Shown here piece by piece: positions 23,965 through 35,803 of a stretch of 64,000 bases of DNA (positions are counted from its first letter, which is position 1; every line of letters starts with the position of its first letter). The stretch comes from Leguminivora glycinivorella (taxonomy: Eukaryota; Arthropoda; Insecta; Lepidoptera; Tortricidae): the NCBI RefSeq assembly GCF_023078275.1, contig NC_062980.1, positions 10,744,783-10,808,782 on the forward strand, given 5' to 3'. The notes below the pieces were generated by a model. That model made no database searches, had not been told where the DNA came from, and was given only the letters and a program-made list of their open reading frames with translations. The translations under genes and the position numbers were made by a program.

Positions 23965-25090
23965 GTATTAAATATTCATCTGCGTCACATAACTACACAA
24001 AAATAGTAAGCAAAGAAAATTCACGAGCCTTAAGGCCGGCTTTTGAGGTCGCTCGGCCGTGCGGGCCACTTGTGAGGAAAATGTTGCGACGCCGCTCGTC
24101 GCGAGCGCTGGTCGTGTAATCTATAACTCGCGCGAGCACGGGCGAGATATCTTACAAACCAAAATGTTGTATAATTTTCATGTTACCATAATGAAACCAA
24201 AAAGTTATAAGATCTTATGTCATGTAGAGTTAAGTTTCTATATCTACAAGACCTTTGCGCCTTAGACAAAATATGCAGCTTGGCCATTTTTTACTACTAG
24301 AACTATTTAAACGCAAATGTGTCGCAGTAAGCTATCCTTTTCCGGCATTGAGGGTTGTCAAAAGTATGGCAAGGGACGTCAAGTTCTTCCTATCCTGTTT
24401 ATTGCTCGTAGCGTAGGTATGCTGAGTCGGAATGACCCTAAGGCAAAGTGTTCTATTCTACCATTGATATCGTGCCTCCAAATATAACGAGCCCTTAAAA
24501 GTTATGAACAACAATCTTTGCAGACAGCTACAAATTTTAGGAGCCAGAATCGCTCAAAAGCCACCGAAAACTATGAACATTATAATACACGTACCTAACT
24601 ATAATTTTATCTATCTCACGTGACCGTTTAGCATTACTTGCTTCGTGCTGGACAACGAACCAAGTGTCGCAAGGCATGACACGCCGGTATGAGTTTTACA
24701 AGCTTTTGGAATAACACCCAACTCGACAACCCAAAAGGAGAACAACCAAATAATCACGCTGAAATGTTAAAATCTAGAAAAGTTACGCTTTTAACGGTAG
24801 AAATATGAAACTCTTCAGCGGAGAAAAAGTTGGAAGGTATGATAGTGTAATGATTATTTCGGGTCTGACTGTTCATTTTACACAACTACATAAATAAAAA
24901 CAAGTAAATGAAACAGTCCCTAGTTTGAAACTTTCTGAACTTTAGATAGAGCTAACATAACACGATTAATAACTAGGAAGGTTAGTATATTAGATGTTAT
25001 TTGAACTTGGCTTGACGAGTGACGCGTCCAAGTGTGTTTCGAGCGCTGTTGAAGTTAAATTACGCGAAGGAATAAAATTACGAATGTACA
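23965..25090. other. No gene seen
   Basis: A short CpG-rich patch lies at 24030-24130 (cgctcggccgtgcgggccac). It carries no recognisable gene. Confidence 0.35.
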
Positions 25091-25423
25091 TTGGCAATTG
25101 AAGGCATGTTTACAAAAACAACATAACTACACTAGACATGAATTTACAGGAAACGGAAAAAACTAAATGTCTTCTTATATATTAGCTATTGGACATAAAC
25201 GTTGTATACGTTATTTAAGTAAGTGGCCATTAGTTCCGAAACACACGATTACACATCTCAAAGACAATTATTTTTGGAAAAAATATGAAAAATAAGTTCG
25301 TCAGTTATGGTGTTTTTGTAAAATTTTGTTAGTTATGTTCTTTTTGTTAGAAAATAAAACAAGTTTCTATAGAAATTATGTTTTGTATTCTATCATTTAT
25401 CTTACTAAACTAGTGGATCTACT

Positions 25424-25885
25424 TTAATCTTCACATCCGCTGCTGTTGTCATAGTTATCTACCTCCAGAGACGACGATTCTTGACACGTATTATACAAAA
25501 TTGATTGGTAGAATTGATGGCTCGATGGTTTGACCAAAAACTGCATCAATTTTCTCAAGTCGCCTACTTTGTGAGGATTAAGGGGAAGTGAAGACTCATA
25601 AGCACGTTTTAAATTGATGTTCTTGGTCATTTTCTTCCTATTTCTTATATCAATAGTAACCCAAGGTCCCGTAAATGAATAGCGGACCAACACATATTTC
25701 GTGTCTTTTTCTATTTTTATCATTCTCACCTGTTTTAATTTCATAGCAGGCTTACTATTGCGTAAAAAGTAACCTGATACTGCATGTTTTATATTATGGA
25801 ATGATTCATGGGTGATTTTTTTAATCATAAATCGTGATGGGCGTTCACGAGCATTTGCCATTATAGTATTCCAGTCATCGGGCAC
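25424..25885 (-). CDS. Unrecognised 153-aa protein, probably encoded by a mobile element
   Basis: An open frame of 153 codons from ATG. The composition is basic in the first 100 residues (KKMTKNINLKRAYESS) and acidic/serine-rich at the end (SSSLEVDNYDNSSGCED). No catalytic motif is visible. The segment ending LRKLMQFLVKPSSHQFYQSI resembles the tail of proteins carried by some insect transposable elements (+DL..L...+P..+..FY..+), but this is a faint impression, not an identification. The ORF lies inside a pair of 35-nt inverted repeats, which supports a mobile-element origin. It could be the 3' remnant of a longer gene. There is no sign of an intron or a strong promoter. Confidence 0.45.
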   Translation of the reverse strand: MPDDWNTIMANARERPSRFMIKKITHESFHNIKHAVSGYFLRNSKPAMKLKQVRMIKIEKDTKYVLVRYSFTGPWVTIDIRNRKKMTKNINLKRAYESSLPLNPHKVGDLRKLMQFLVKPSSHQFYQSILYNTCQESSSLEVDNYDNSSGCED

Positions 25886-25994
25886 TTCTGGAGAACATGT
25901 CTTCTTTTTGAAATGTTATTTCCACTCATTTTTAAGATGTGAAAGAAACTTCTGGATAGGTTACGTACATCAAACGCGATAGTTTTGTTTCCAT

Positions 25995-26538
25995 TTTTAG
26001 GGTTCCGTAGTCAACTAGGAACCCTTATAGTTTCGCCATGTCTGTCTGTCCATCCGTCCGTCCGTCCGCGGATAATCTCAGTAACCGTTAGTACTAGAAA
26101 GCTGAAATTTGATACCAATATGTATATCAATCACGCCGACAAAGTGAAAAAATAAAAAGTGGAAAAAAATGTTTTATTAGGGTACCCCCCCTACATGTAA
26201 AGTGGGGGCTGATATTTTTTTTCATTCCAACCCCAACGTGTGATATATTGTTGGATAGGTATTTAAAAATGAATAAGGGTTTACTAAGATCGTTTTTTGA
26301 TAATATTAATATTTTAGGAAATAATCGCTTCTAAAGGAAAAAAAAGTGCATCCCCCCCTCCAGCTTTTGAACCATATGTTTAAAAAATATGAAAAAAAAT
26401 CACAAAAGTAGAACTTTATAAAGACTTTCTAGGAAAATTGTTTTGAACTTGATAGGTTCAGTAGTTTTTGAGAAAAATATAGAAAACTACGGAACCCTAC
26501 ACTGAGCGTGGCCCGACACGCTCTTGGCCAGTTTTTTT
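25995..26538 (+). repeat. Interspersed repeat family Y (plus copy 1)
   Basis: It starts tagggttccgtagtcaacta, has a short GTCT/GTCC tract (26040-26070), then ctgaaatttgataccaatat, and ends gacacgctcttggccagttt. Nested inside the inverted-repeat element at 25095-26856. Confidence 0.8.
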
Positions 26539-26974
26539 ACAATCGTGCACTTATTTGCCAGTTACATAACCTAAAACGTTACGTAAACTAAAAAGAGTTT
26601 GTATATATTTTATTGAAAATTAAGTTTTTTACGTGAACGATATACAGTTATGTTCTTTTTGTAAAAAACAATGTAGATATGTAGTTTTTGCAAAATGGGT
26701 ATATTTTTGGGGACTGAGTGTGGACAATTGGAGTCATTTTTGGACACTATCTTTTGCTCTACGTATAGATCCTGCTTAGACGAATGCTATGATACCAAAA
26801 ACTCAAATCCGCAAAAAATGTTAGTTATGTTGTTTTTGTAAACATGCTTTCAATTGAATTTGTATGTTGACGTATATTTCTTAAACATTTATTAATGAGC
26901 AAATTTAAAACAACAGTTTCCAGGCATTTGTTTTCTCTATTTTTTAATATTTTTATTTCTGATGTGATACTTAG

Positions 26975-27455
26975 TTGCTATCAATGGACCACCGTCCTGT
27001 GGGTTCTATCATCGGACCGGTCCAATCATGGCAACTTTTTTTTTAGAATTATTCAACCGTGCGCAAATAGACAACACGTAAGAAAAAACTAGTACACATG
27101 AAAAGAATATATATATTTTTTTATTATAAAATTTGTATAAAAATTATTTCATTAAAAATGAATTTTTCGTCGATTTCCATAAGTTTCCTTGATTGGACCA
27201 TTAGTCTAAATTTCCTAAGTCCATTGATGGCGACTTTGTGGTCCAATGAAGGCGACTCTGGTCCAAAGAAGGCAACAGCTTACTGAAAACCTTTTCACGA
27301 TTTTTCTCTAAATTTATTATACTTTTTTTATTGTGAATAAGGTAATTCATAAAAGATGTCAAGAATTAATACTTCTCAAACTAGTTTTATTTTTTGACAT
27401 AAAATCTATGAATTATAGAGCAGCGAAGTTAAGTGGTCCAATGATAGCAACCTTC
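26975..27455. repeat. Cluster of degenerate ggtccaatgatggcaac words
   Basis: Variants occur near 27017 (ggtccaatcatggcaac), 27220 (gtccattgatggcgac), 27240 (ggtccaatgaaggcgac), 27260 (ggtccaaagaaggcaac) and 27431 (ggtccaatgatagcaac), with partial forms at 26983 and 27195. Spacing is irregular. No ORF. Confidence 0.6.
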
Positions 27456-27459
27456 TCCT

Positions 27460-30110
27460 ATGCTTGTGATTACGCCATGGTAAATTCTTCTTGGTATATT
27501 GCATTTATTTCAGTTTAAAATGTTTCTTTTAGTAACTACCTAATTATTGCTCTTAAATAATACCAGACGACGGAATCCGTTTCCTTTGGATACTCTCGGG
27601 CTGTGTTCAGTTCAGCATTGGCATGGTACATGAGCATTAGGATTGGTACTTGGAACATGGCACCCCTTTACGTGTACAACTACAGATGGGATAATTATTT
27701 GTTTTTGTCGATAGGGATAGTGCCAATCATCTTCATCCCACAACAAGAATCGACCCAACCAACTTTCCCTAGCAGTTTTCTTTTCTGCACGGCAGTACCA
27801 TTATTTATCCTGTGACAATATTGTGTAATGGTTCTCAATCTGTAGAACTAAGTGCTATCGCAGAGTCGGGTAGTAAATCCGGCGCTATCAGTCGTGACAC
27901 ATTTGGCAAGGAAGTCGGACCCGTAGCCAACTGTGACGCACTTATCTGATCGCGTTCATGCCACATATTCTTTGTGCTGGAGAGAGATAGTCGAGTGTTT
28001 TGTAAAACCAATGTCATGAGAATTTAGCATCAGTGAATTCAGTAATGATTGTCTGTACATAATCAGAGTATATTCCAATAACCTATACAACACACACCAT
28101 CTAACAGTATTACTAGTAGGTTACCCACCTACTTAAGTAGGTACTTATGTTTAAAAGGTGATCATGTCCACGTTTGGAAATAAATGAAATATAACCCAAT
28201 AATTTACTTTTTTTACTCTAAAACAATTGAACGTGAAAGGATGAGATTAATTAAACCACTAGTTAGCAGAATATCTAAAGTTAAAGATCTGAGAAATACA
28301 GCAGAATATGACTTTGGGAGTGAATTTGTTTCAGCGACAACTTACTCAATATTTCACAATACTTACTTTTGAGAGACCCGCGATGATAGCATGCATACGA
28401 TTGAAATACTGTGTAACAATATACATACATAAAGAGAATTGGAAATGTGTCCCTGAGAGATATCGCTAGCAACATTCTCATTTTTGGAAATAATTAACTA
28501 GGCGGTGTAGTCATCACCACTTTTACTTTTATACATTCTGTGTCATCACTCATCAGTCATCATGACAATCGTCTATTCTCTCGCACTAGTATGTAGCGAA
28601 AAAGAGACACTGAACGCTTAGCTGTCGTAGCGCAAGCGGTCAACCTTGGCTAGGCCGGCAGGAACATCACGTTTCTATACTTTCCATGACTACGTAGAGG
28701 TAATTAGCGATACAAACAAGGGCCGATAGCGCGCGTCACTCAACACTCCAACAGTCAATGTTTCGCTGTCAGCTCATTCGTTAGTGCCAAAGATTGCACG
28801 TCATTCAACTGTCATAATAAAATTAACTTTGATTCAATGTCCTGCAAAAACAGCGCTTTTGCAAATTCGTAATCGATAGACCGGAACGGACTTTTTGCAC
28901 AATTAGTGACGATAACGGGAGTGTTTTTCGGCGCAAGGGAGGTATCGTCTTGGACGAATTTAATTAAATTTCCCTAAGCGTTTAAGAGTTTTTATTTTAT
29001 TTGCCTATACCTACCAAAACGTATCTTAACAGATAAGGTATAGATACTTCATCTTTTTTGTGTCTTAGGTTTGGAGATTACAGGTTTCGTCAATGTTTGA
29101 CCAGAAATGTAAGAGATTAATATTTTAAATTTTAAGAAGGAAGTTCTAATTAGTCATAACTCATAACTATGTAAACATGTAACCTCTGTAGGTTATTGAG
29201 GTATGTAACTCAGTTCACCTAACCAAATTGTATGAGAGACTCTAATACTATTGGTATTTGTTGTTTTAAAATTATGTTAGTCGATAGCGTCTACGTCTCG
29301 GAATAGACATTCATTGTCTAGATTTTATGTTATCGGGTAACGTATTCTAATAATTCACTAAACTGGAAGACTATCCTATACCCAGGTAGGTACCTATTTA
29401 TTTGAAATCAGTATTTTTTAATAAATTCCCGATAAATTAGAACTATTATTTATTGATTGCAATTTGGATTAGACTGCAACTCTTCACTAGTTACATCGTG
29501 ACCACCTTATTTCGAAACATAGCGTATATCGTACAAGAATAATAAGCAACCAAAGAAACAGTGTTCCCAGTCACGAAAAGTATTAATATTGTGAGCTTCG
29601 CATCGGTGTATTATTTAATGTTTATGTTTAGTGATCGTTCATTTCTCCGGTGAAGTAGATTTTGATTGCTTACTTTCACAACCTCGCATTGTTTCACAAA
29701 CTTCGTTTCAAAATTGAGTTTTATATCTAAAATGAATGAGTTTCTTTTGTAAGATATGGTGTTTTAAATTACGAGGTAAATGAAAGAAGTATTAGATATG
29801 TCTGTGGATTTTACCGTGGAGCACAAAACTATCAGAGTGCCGCACGCAAACTGGCAATCATCCTATTCAACTTCTGAATCCAACAAATCGAAATGGGTAG
29901 CCGGGAAAAATACTGCCTAATGTGAACGCGGTGGGCGAGCTTTCGTGGCGTCGAGTTTTTAGGCCGACGACGTGTTATACAATCGAGCACGTATACATAA
30001 GTAATGTGTTCGTATTATGTACATAATTCATGATTCGAGTGATTGAATTCAATATTTATTAATAAGGCAAGTTTTACCTACTAAAGTATCCTTGTATTTT
30101 ATTTTTATAA
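27460..30110. other. No gene seen
   Basis: A long stretch of AT-rich sequence with chance ORFs under 70 codons and no repeat I can match within the window. Confidence 0.45.
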
Positions 30111-30111
30111 A

Positions 30112-30969
30112 AAAAAACCGGCCAAGTGCGAGTCGGACTCGCCCACCGAGGGTTCCATACAAACTTTCTTTCAAACTACCTAGTAAAAATAATCTCATAT
30201 TTTCATATAACTCTAATGACTTGACTAGAAGACAAAAGTATAGGCACTAATGAGTATTATTATGTATAGCGCCATCTCCCGGTCAATTTGCTAACTAATT
30301 TGCGCGACCTGGTTTTTCAGGGATAATTCTTTATAATGTAAACCGATTTAAACAGTTTTTCACTTTATTGGACAGAAGATGGTTTTTTGTACGTAACATC
30401 TCGTATTAATTTGAAGTACGATATACATCCGCAAGGGACAGGGTAAATTGAAACGTAAAAATCTGAAAAGTTTTTTGTGAATTAAAAAAAAAGTATTCAA
30501 AATACAAACACGATTATATTTTTCCTGTAATATTTAGCATAAAAACAATGTTACTAAAATTTTCATAATTTTTCGTTGGTAAACTTCGGAGATAAGGGGG
30601 GGGGGGACGGTATTTTTTTTTTGACATTTTCTTCAAAATTCTTTTTTTTAAGAAAAAAATTATAAAAAAAGCTTATTTACGTTCAATTTGAGCTCTTTCC
30701 AACGATACCCCACTTGACCTAGTAACTTGAAATTTTTCAGTTTGCCCCCAGTTACATTTTGGCCATTTTCTACAATTAAAATTAATATATTTAAAAAAAT
30801 TACACTTTCTATTTGTAGAGGTTTACAATGTTCACAACTATTCCAAATTTCAAGTTGATAGCATTAGTAGTTCTCGAGATATTCAGGAATGTGACAGACG
30901 GACAGACAGACGGACAGAGTCGCACCATAAGGGTTCCTGTTGTACCTTTTTGGTACGGAACCCTAAAAA
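30112..30969 (-). repeat. Interspersed repeat family Z, related in layout to family Y
   Basis: On the plus strand it begins accggccaagtgcgagtcgg and ends gacggacagagtcgcaccat then acggaaccctaaaaat. It shares the general plan of family Y in inverse orientation (ggttcc end, GACA/GACG tract, ccggcc end), but the body differs. It contains an 11-nt G run near 30596-30606. Confidence 0.7.
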
Positions 30970-31644
30970 TGATATCATTTAAATGACGTGCATAACATTT
31001 TATTGTAAAATAAACATAGAAGCATATGTTTTTGGGTTTGTGTATTGACAAATCGTGAAATGGACTCATCACATGATGGACGAACTGCGTAGTAGGCGAA
31101 CGGACGAAACACGATTTATATACTACGTCGGTGGCAAACAAGCATACGGACCGCCTGATTTGACGATTTGGACGAACCGCGTATTGGACGTACAGCTAAC
31201 ATTAAATCATCATTATTGCTTCGCTTCGCAGATAGCTTTCAGGTTTGCCTACAATTTAAAAATTAACATTTATAACAAATTCTATGTTTAACAAACAATA
31301 GTCGATTGTATTTCTTAGCTACTAAATAAGTAGGTCAACATAATTTACTCATCATATCTACTTAATCTACAATACAACTTCATTGTCAAACGAAAACATT
31401 TTCCATTTCCCCTTGTTTATTAAAATCACGAGTGGAACACTGAACTTATTATAGCAAGACATTTCCGTTTATTTGCAATTTTGCTTAGTGGCTTCTTTAT
31501 ACCTTATTTACATTTTCTTGTCTATCAAAACTTGACGAAGTTGAGTTAGAGACCAAGCACTACCTCCTAAAGACTCCTTCATGGATTTGTAGCTTCTAAT
31601 GCAACACTATTAGAAAACACGCGATTCCGTTTAAAGTATAAAAC

Positions 31645-31850
31645 AATTTTAGAACTAAACGGGACTTAATCGCGTAAACACTTACATTTATATTTGGCCC
31701 GATGTTTCGCGAACATCACATTATGTTCGTGGTCACGGGTCTACCTGTAGAGGTCTACCCGTGACCACGAACATAATGTGATGTTCGAAACGTCGGGCCA
31801 AATATAAAAGTAAGTGTTTACGCGATTAACTCCCGTTTAGTTCTAAAATT
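31645..31850. repeat. Palindrome made of two head-to-head copies of a hammerhead-like repeat
   Basis: The left arm starts aattttagaactaaacggga and the right arm ends tcccgtttagttctaaaatt. The arms are about 95 bp and match nearly throughout, with a short centre around 31738-31756. Each arm holds the motif gtgaccacgaacataatgtg read outward. A single copy of the same motif is found at 43153-43191. Confidence 0.8.
31758..31797 (+). ncRNA. Hammerhead-like three-way junction with altered core (candidate)
   Basis: Order: ccc (stem I 5'), GTGACCA in place of CUGANGA, C, stem II GAACAT/ATGTTC with loop AATGTG, GAA, ACGT (minimal stem III), C, ggg (stem I 3'). The two core differences from canonical are at positions 3 (C to G) and 8 (G to C). 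In hammerhead structures these two bases pair with each other, so the swap could keep that pair. An extra C after the core is not canonical. Activity is unknown. The inverse copy in the left arm covers about 31698-31738 on the minus strand. Confidence 0.35.
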
Positions 31851-31854
31851 ATGA

Positions 31855-33560
31855 GTGCAAATCGTGTTAGTTTAAATCAATATAAAGTAAAAATATTCGT
31901 AAGAAAAGCCCATATTTCCTGTTTTTTTTTTATAACTGACATAAAATATTACAAGTTCAAATGCAGTTTAAGTAAAAAGTGCTCAGTGATAGTTACTAAA
32001 TAAAGTTCAATGGCACTGTTACTTATCGCTGAAATATTAAAAAAAAAACATGAATATTTGAATTCATAGTTTACATCTGTGATTATAAGATTAGTTGTTT
32101 GCTCTTGATCAAAATTTAGGGCATTCCAATGTAAACAAGTGTTACCCTTACCATAAATTTTGCACTGACATATTCGACAACCTAATTCAGAGGCCGTGGA
32201 TCGTCTTACATAAGACTAATAGCCCGTCTAATCGGTAAGTGATCTACGCGGAAAGTAATTTGGTCCGATCTCGGGCCCCAAACGAAATCGGCTGGCACCA
32301 ATCAGTAGCGCTTGTTTGTTCGGGGGTGACGGAAATTTGGAACCAGTATCTTTTATAGAAATTATATAAGGAGCTGGAGTTATTTCATTAAAAGTTTTTT
32401 AAGATTGTGATATAACACTAAAGTAAATGAAAATGCCGATCAAGACTTTAATTAACCTAATAATACGAAATCGACGCTAAAATGTTCAATCGATGATCGT
32501 TTATATAGGTATTTCTGTTAACATTTTATGCCATTACTGAAATACAATATCGTAGGTATTTAGGTAAGCGTGTTTGTGTTGTTGTTGTTTATGTTTGCTC
32601 ACTTATCACAGTTATCACTCACTTTCACTGAGCGGCGTGAGCCCGATGAATGTGCGTACTCAGCACAGCGGATACTATAAGTTGGTAGTTCTGACCGAGT
32701 TTCTTAAAAAAATATTGCTGATTATTAATCTTCTTATTTTTAGCTTTTAATAGCTCTCGTACTACTTGATTTTATTTACTCTCGAGTCCTAATGTTTTGT
32801 AGCAATAATTATAGGTGAATATCGATATGGGCTCATATCGAAAAATACTTTTCTTTTTACCTACAATACACATACATGTACATAAATGTGTCTTTTATGT
32901 TATGTCCTGTCCTGTTCTATATCTACTAATCATAGCTGCTATAATTATTTATTACTAATTACTAACACATGTTTTGTTTTGTAAATTTTGTGAATTTTTT
33001 GTATATTTTAAATGTATATGGACCTGGTCTGAAATAAATGATTATTATTATTATTATTAATACAGTTTCAATAAAAAAAAAATTTTTTTTTCGTTCGTAT
33101 CAACGACGAAATAACTACTAGTATTCCTTGTCTCAAAACATTACTTTTCTTAACTTCTACCATTCACAAAATGCAACTCCAAAAGTGTGGCATTATTACC
33201 ATAAACAAACCGAGACGAGTCACAGACCTGGCACTTTAATATTTAGGTGTGGATGGCGGCAATAAAGCAATTCAGCCAACGTCGCACGAACCGAGTGGCG
33301 TGGCGTGGCGCCACAGATTACCCTCAAACTATTTAGCATTTTTTCACAAATGTACAGGAGTTGCAAAAAAGAATGAAAACCAGAAGTGTTAGACAAATTG
33401 TATAGATGAAGACCCAAGGAAGATGAGAAAGTTTACTTACTGGAAGATGGTAACCAGGAATCGCAAGATTATGGAGGAGTTCAATAACAACAAAGAGTTC
33501 TAGCGCCAGCGGAAGTATAGGAGTTGAAGCGCATAATAAGTGAAATTGTTGAAAAATGGA
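31855..33560. other. No gene seen; possible LINE tail at 32880-33060
   Basis: The end gacctggtctgaaataaatg followed by an ATT repeat (33040-33060) looks like a LINE 3' terminus, but no coding motif precedes it. Confidence 0.35.
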
Positions 33561-33564
33561 AAAA

Positions 33565-33690
33565 TTTACAAACTCGGCAGGGCTCGAACCTGCGACTTCC
33601 TGCATTGCCGAATGCCGATGCAGCCGTTCTGACCAACTGAATCTTGAGGCACGGAGGGTAGTCGGACAGAGCGGCTGCACCGGCAATCGG
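33565..33690 (-). mobile_element. tRNA-derived SINE head (family D)
   Basis: On the minus strand an A-box-like gattcagttggtcagaac and a B box cgcaggttcgagccctgcc are spaced as in tRNA. Acceptor halves do not pair and the sequence continues into an unrelated body, so it is a SINE or tRNA pseudogene rather than a working tRNA. Confidence 0.6.
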
Positions 33691-33710
33691 GGATGAGAAT
33701 TTTTCCATTT

Positions 33711-34174
33711 TTAGGGTTCCGTAGTCAACTAGGAACCCTTATAGTTTCGCCATGTCTGTCTGTCTGTCCGTCCGTCCGTCCGTCCGTCCGTCCGTCCGTC
33801 CGTCCGTCCGCGGATAATCTCAGTAACCGTTAGCACTAGAAAGCTGAAATTTGGTACCAATATGTATATCAATCACACCAACAAAGTGCAAAAATAAAAA
33901 ATGGAAAAAATGTTTTATTAGGGTACCCCCCCTACATGCAAAGTGGGGGCTGATATTTTTTTTCATTCCAACCCCAACGTGTGATATATTGTTGGATAGG
34001 TATTTAAAAATGAATAAGGGTTTACAAAGGAAAAAAATCACAAAAGTGGAACTTTATAAAGACTTTCTAGGAAAATTGTTTTGAATTTGATAGGTTCAGT
34101 AGTTTTTGAGAAAAATACGGAAAACTACGGAACCCTACACTGAGCGTGGCCCGACACGCTCTTGGCCGGTTTTA
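33711..34174 (+). repeat. Interspersed repeat family Y (plus copy 2)
   Basis: Begins ttttagggttccgtagtcaa. An expanded GTCT/GTCC tract (33754-33808) has about ten GTCC units. Ends cgctcttggccggtttt. It lacks a middle block of about 80 bp present in the copy at 25995. Confidence 0.8.
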
Positions 34175-34305
34175 ATTTAATAATATGTGTTATCGCCTGC
34201 AGACGTTTCTGCGTGATAGATAATTATGACGAAGTTATGTTGTTGCTTATATTGTGGTTGGAACAAAATATAAACGAGCGTCTCCTTTCCAGTATTTAGT
34301 TTTAA

Positions 34306-34825
34306 GAGGATACGGTAGCGAAAATGCTAAAATGGAAAGGAGCCCCCCTTTCAACTTGGGAATTTTAGTTAAATATAAATACAAGTGTTATTAACTAGAT
34401 TTATCGAAAAAAAATTGTCCATTAAGAACAACTCAGTGAAAAGATATTTCAAAAAAATCTTTAAAATCGAGGTTCCGCTCTCGACTCTTTCCTCCTTCAA
34501 AACTTAATCAATCGGAACGAAATTTGAGAATCTGAATAACAATGAAATAATCTATGTTGGACCGTTTAGCTTTTTTGGTTAATTGTTACCAATCTTGAGT
34601 ATATATCACACTTTTTTTTGCGCCACAGTGAAAAAGGCCGTTTTTGGAAATTTTTGATTGGCTCTAGAGTCTTTAAAAAGCAGAATATCAAAAAAATCAA
34701 ACCGGTCCGACACAGATAAAAATAATAACAATCTGTGTTAAAAAAAATCATTGCTCTATCTTCAAAAACCAGGGAGGAAATAGTCGAGAGCGTTTGTATG
34801 GAGAATTGACCCCTACCGTATCGTC
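34306..34825. mobile_element. MITE with TTAA target duplication
   Basis: Terminal inverted repeats gaggatacggtag (34306-34318) and ctaccgtatcgtc (34813-34825) differ at one base. TTAA flanks both ends (34302-34305 and 34826-34829). TTAA targets are used by piggyBac-type and some other DNA transposons. The interior is non-coding. Confidence 0.75.
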
Positions 34826-35055
34826 TTAACATCTATTGATATTAAGCCATTATCGACACTGTTTGTGAACCGACAGCGTAACTTTTCTTGGAGAAGCGTA
34901 TCTGTGCTCATGTAATCTGTGATGGCGGGGTGTCGGTGAATATCAACAAGGAGCGCAGTCATCGGGCGGGACCTTTATGGAGACTGGTGCTTGTTAAGCG
35001 CAACGGTGCAACTTTTTGTTATAATATTTCTGTACCTAAATAACACCTGGGTGGC

Positions 35056-35197
35056 TAGCCGAATGGCACAATCGCTCACGAAACGCTCACGAAACGAAGC
35101 GCTAGTAGATATCTATCTCTATCGCGCTTGCGTATTGGCGCGACAGAACCAGCGGCGTATCGCTTTCGTTTGGCGTCGGAGAAATGCCATTCGGCTA
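35056..35197. repeat. Small inverted-repeat element
   Basis: tagccgaatggca (35056-35068) and tgccattcggcta (35185-35197) are perfect 13-bp inverted ends around a GC-richer, non-coding middle. Confidence 0.65.
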
Positions 35198-35240
35198 CGG
35201 GGCCTGACGAATGTTTATAAAAAATATTTATCGGGGTTTT

Positions 35241-35465
35241 TAACCCCCGACGCAAAAACGACGGGGTGTTATAAGTTTAACGTGTCTGTCTGTGTGTGTC
35301 TGTGGCATCGTAGCTCCCGAACGGATGAACCGATTTAGATTTATTTTTTTGTCTGAAAGCTGAGTTAGTCGGGAGTGTTCTTAGCCATGTTTCATCAAAA
35401 TCGGTCTACTATGACGCAGTCGGGGGTTTTTTCAAAATTTTAATTTTGTGGTTAGGTTATAATGT
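35241..35465 (+). repeat. Interspersed repeat family X (copy 2)
   Basis: Starts taacccccgacgcaaaaacg with only a short GTCT/GT tract. Ends ttttaattttgtggttaggt as at 7384-7690. Confidence 0.75.
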
Positions 35466-35803
35466 TATTTTGTATATGTACGAGTAGAGTGCCAGTCGGC
35501 AATCTTCTTAAGTATTCGACTGTCCAGTCTTTCGTCTCGCCGTTCATTAGAGAAATTAATTATTTTGTTTTAATTAATGTTGAGTGCATTTGTACTTTGT
35601 ATCTTATATAAAAATTAACATATTACCCATTTTAAAAGTCTTTTCTAGTATAATTAATTCCAAATTGTATTTACTTACTTACTCAATTCTGCGAAAAATA
35701 TACCTGAAACAAATAACAAACACAAATACAATGATAGGTACAGTACAAGCATAGCAAAACTGACCTTACATTTAAATTTTTAAAGTAATAATGTAAGTAT
35801 GTA

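Larger units (their letters stand above)
25095..26856. mobile_element. Candidate inverted-repeat element with one ORF
   Basis: Positions 25095-25129 and 26822-26856 are inverted repeats of 35 nt with one mismatch (left end caattgaaggcatgtttaca; right end ...catgctttcaattg). Inside, the word agttatgttctttttgt recurs near 25329 and 26646, with a variant near 25303; the right terminal repeat contains it too. The element encloses the minus-strand ORF 25424-25885 and a later insertion of repeat family Y (25995-26538). Without that insert it is about 1.2 kb. No clear target duplication is seen, so the exact ends are uncertain. Confidence 0.5.
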
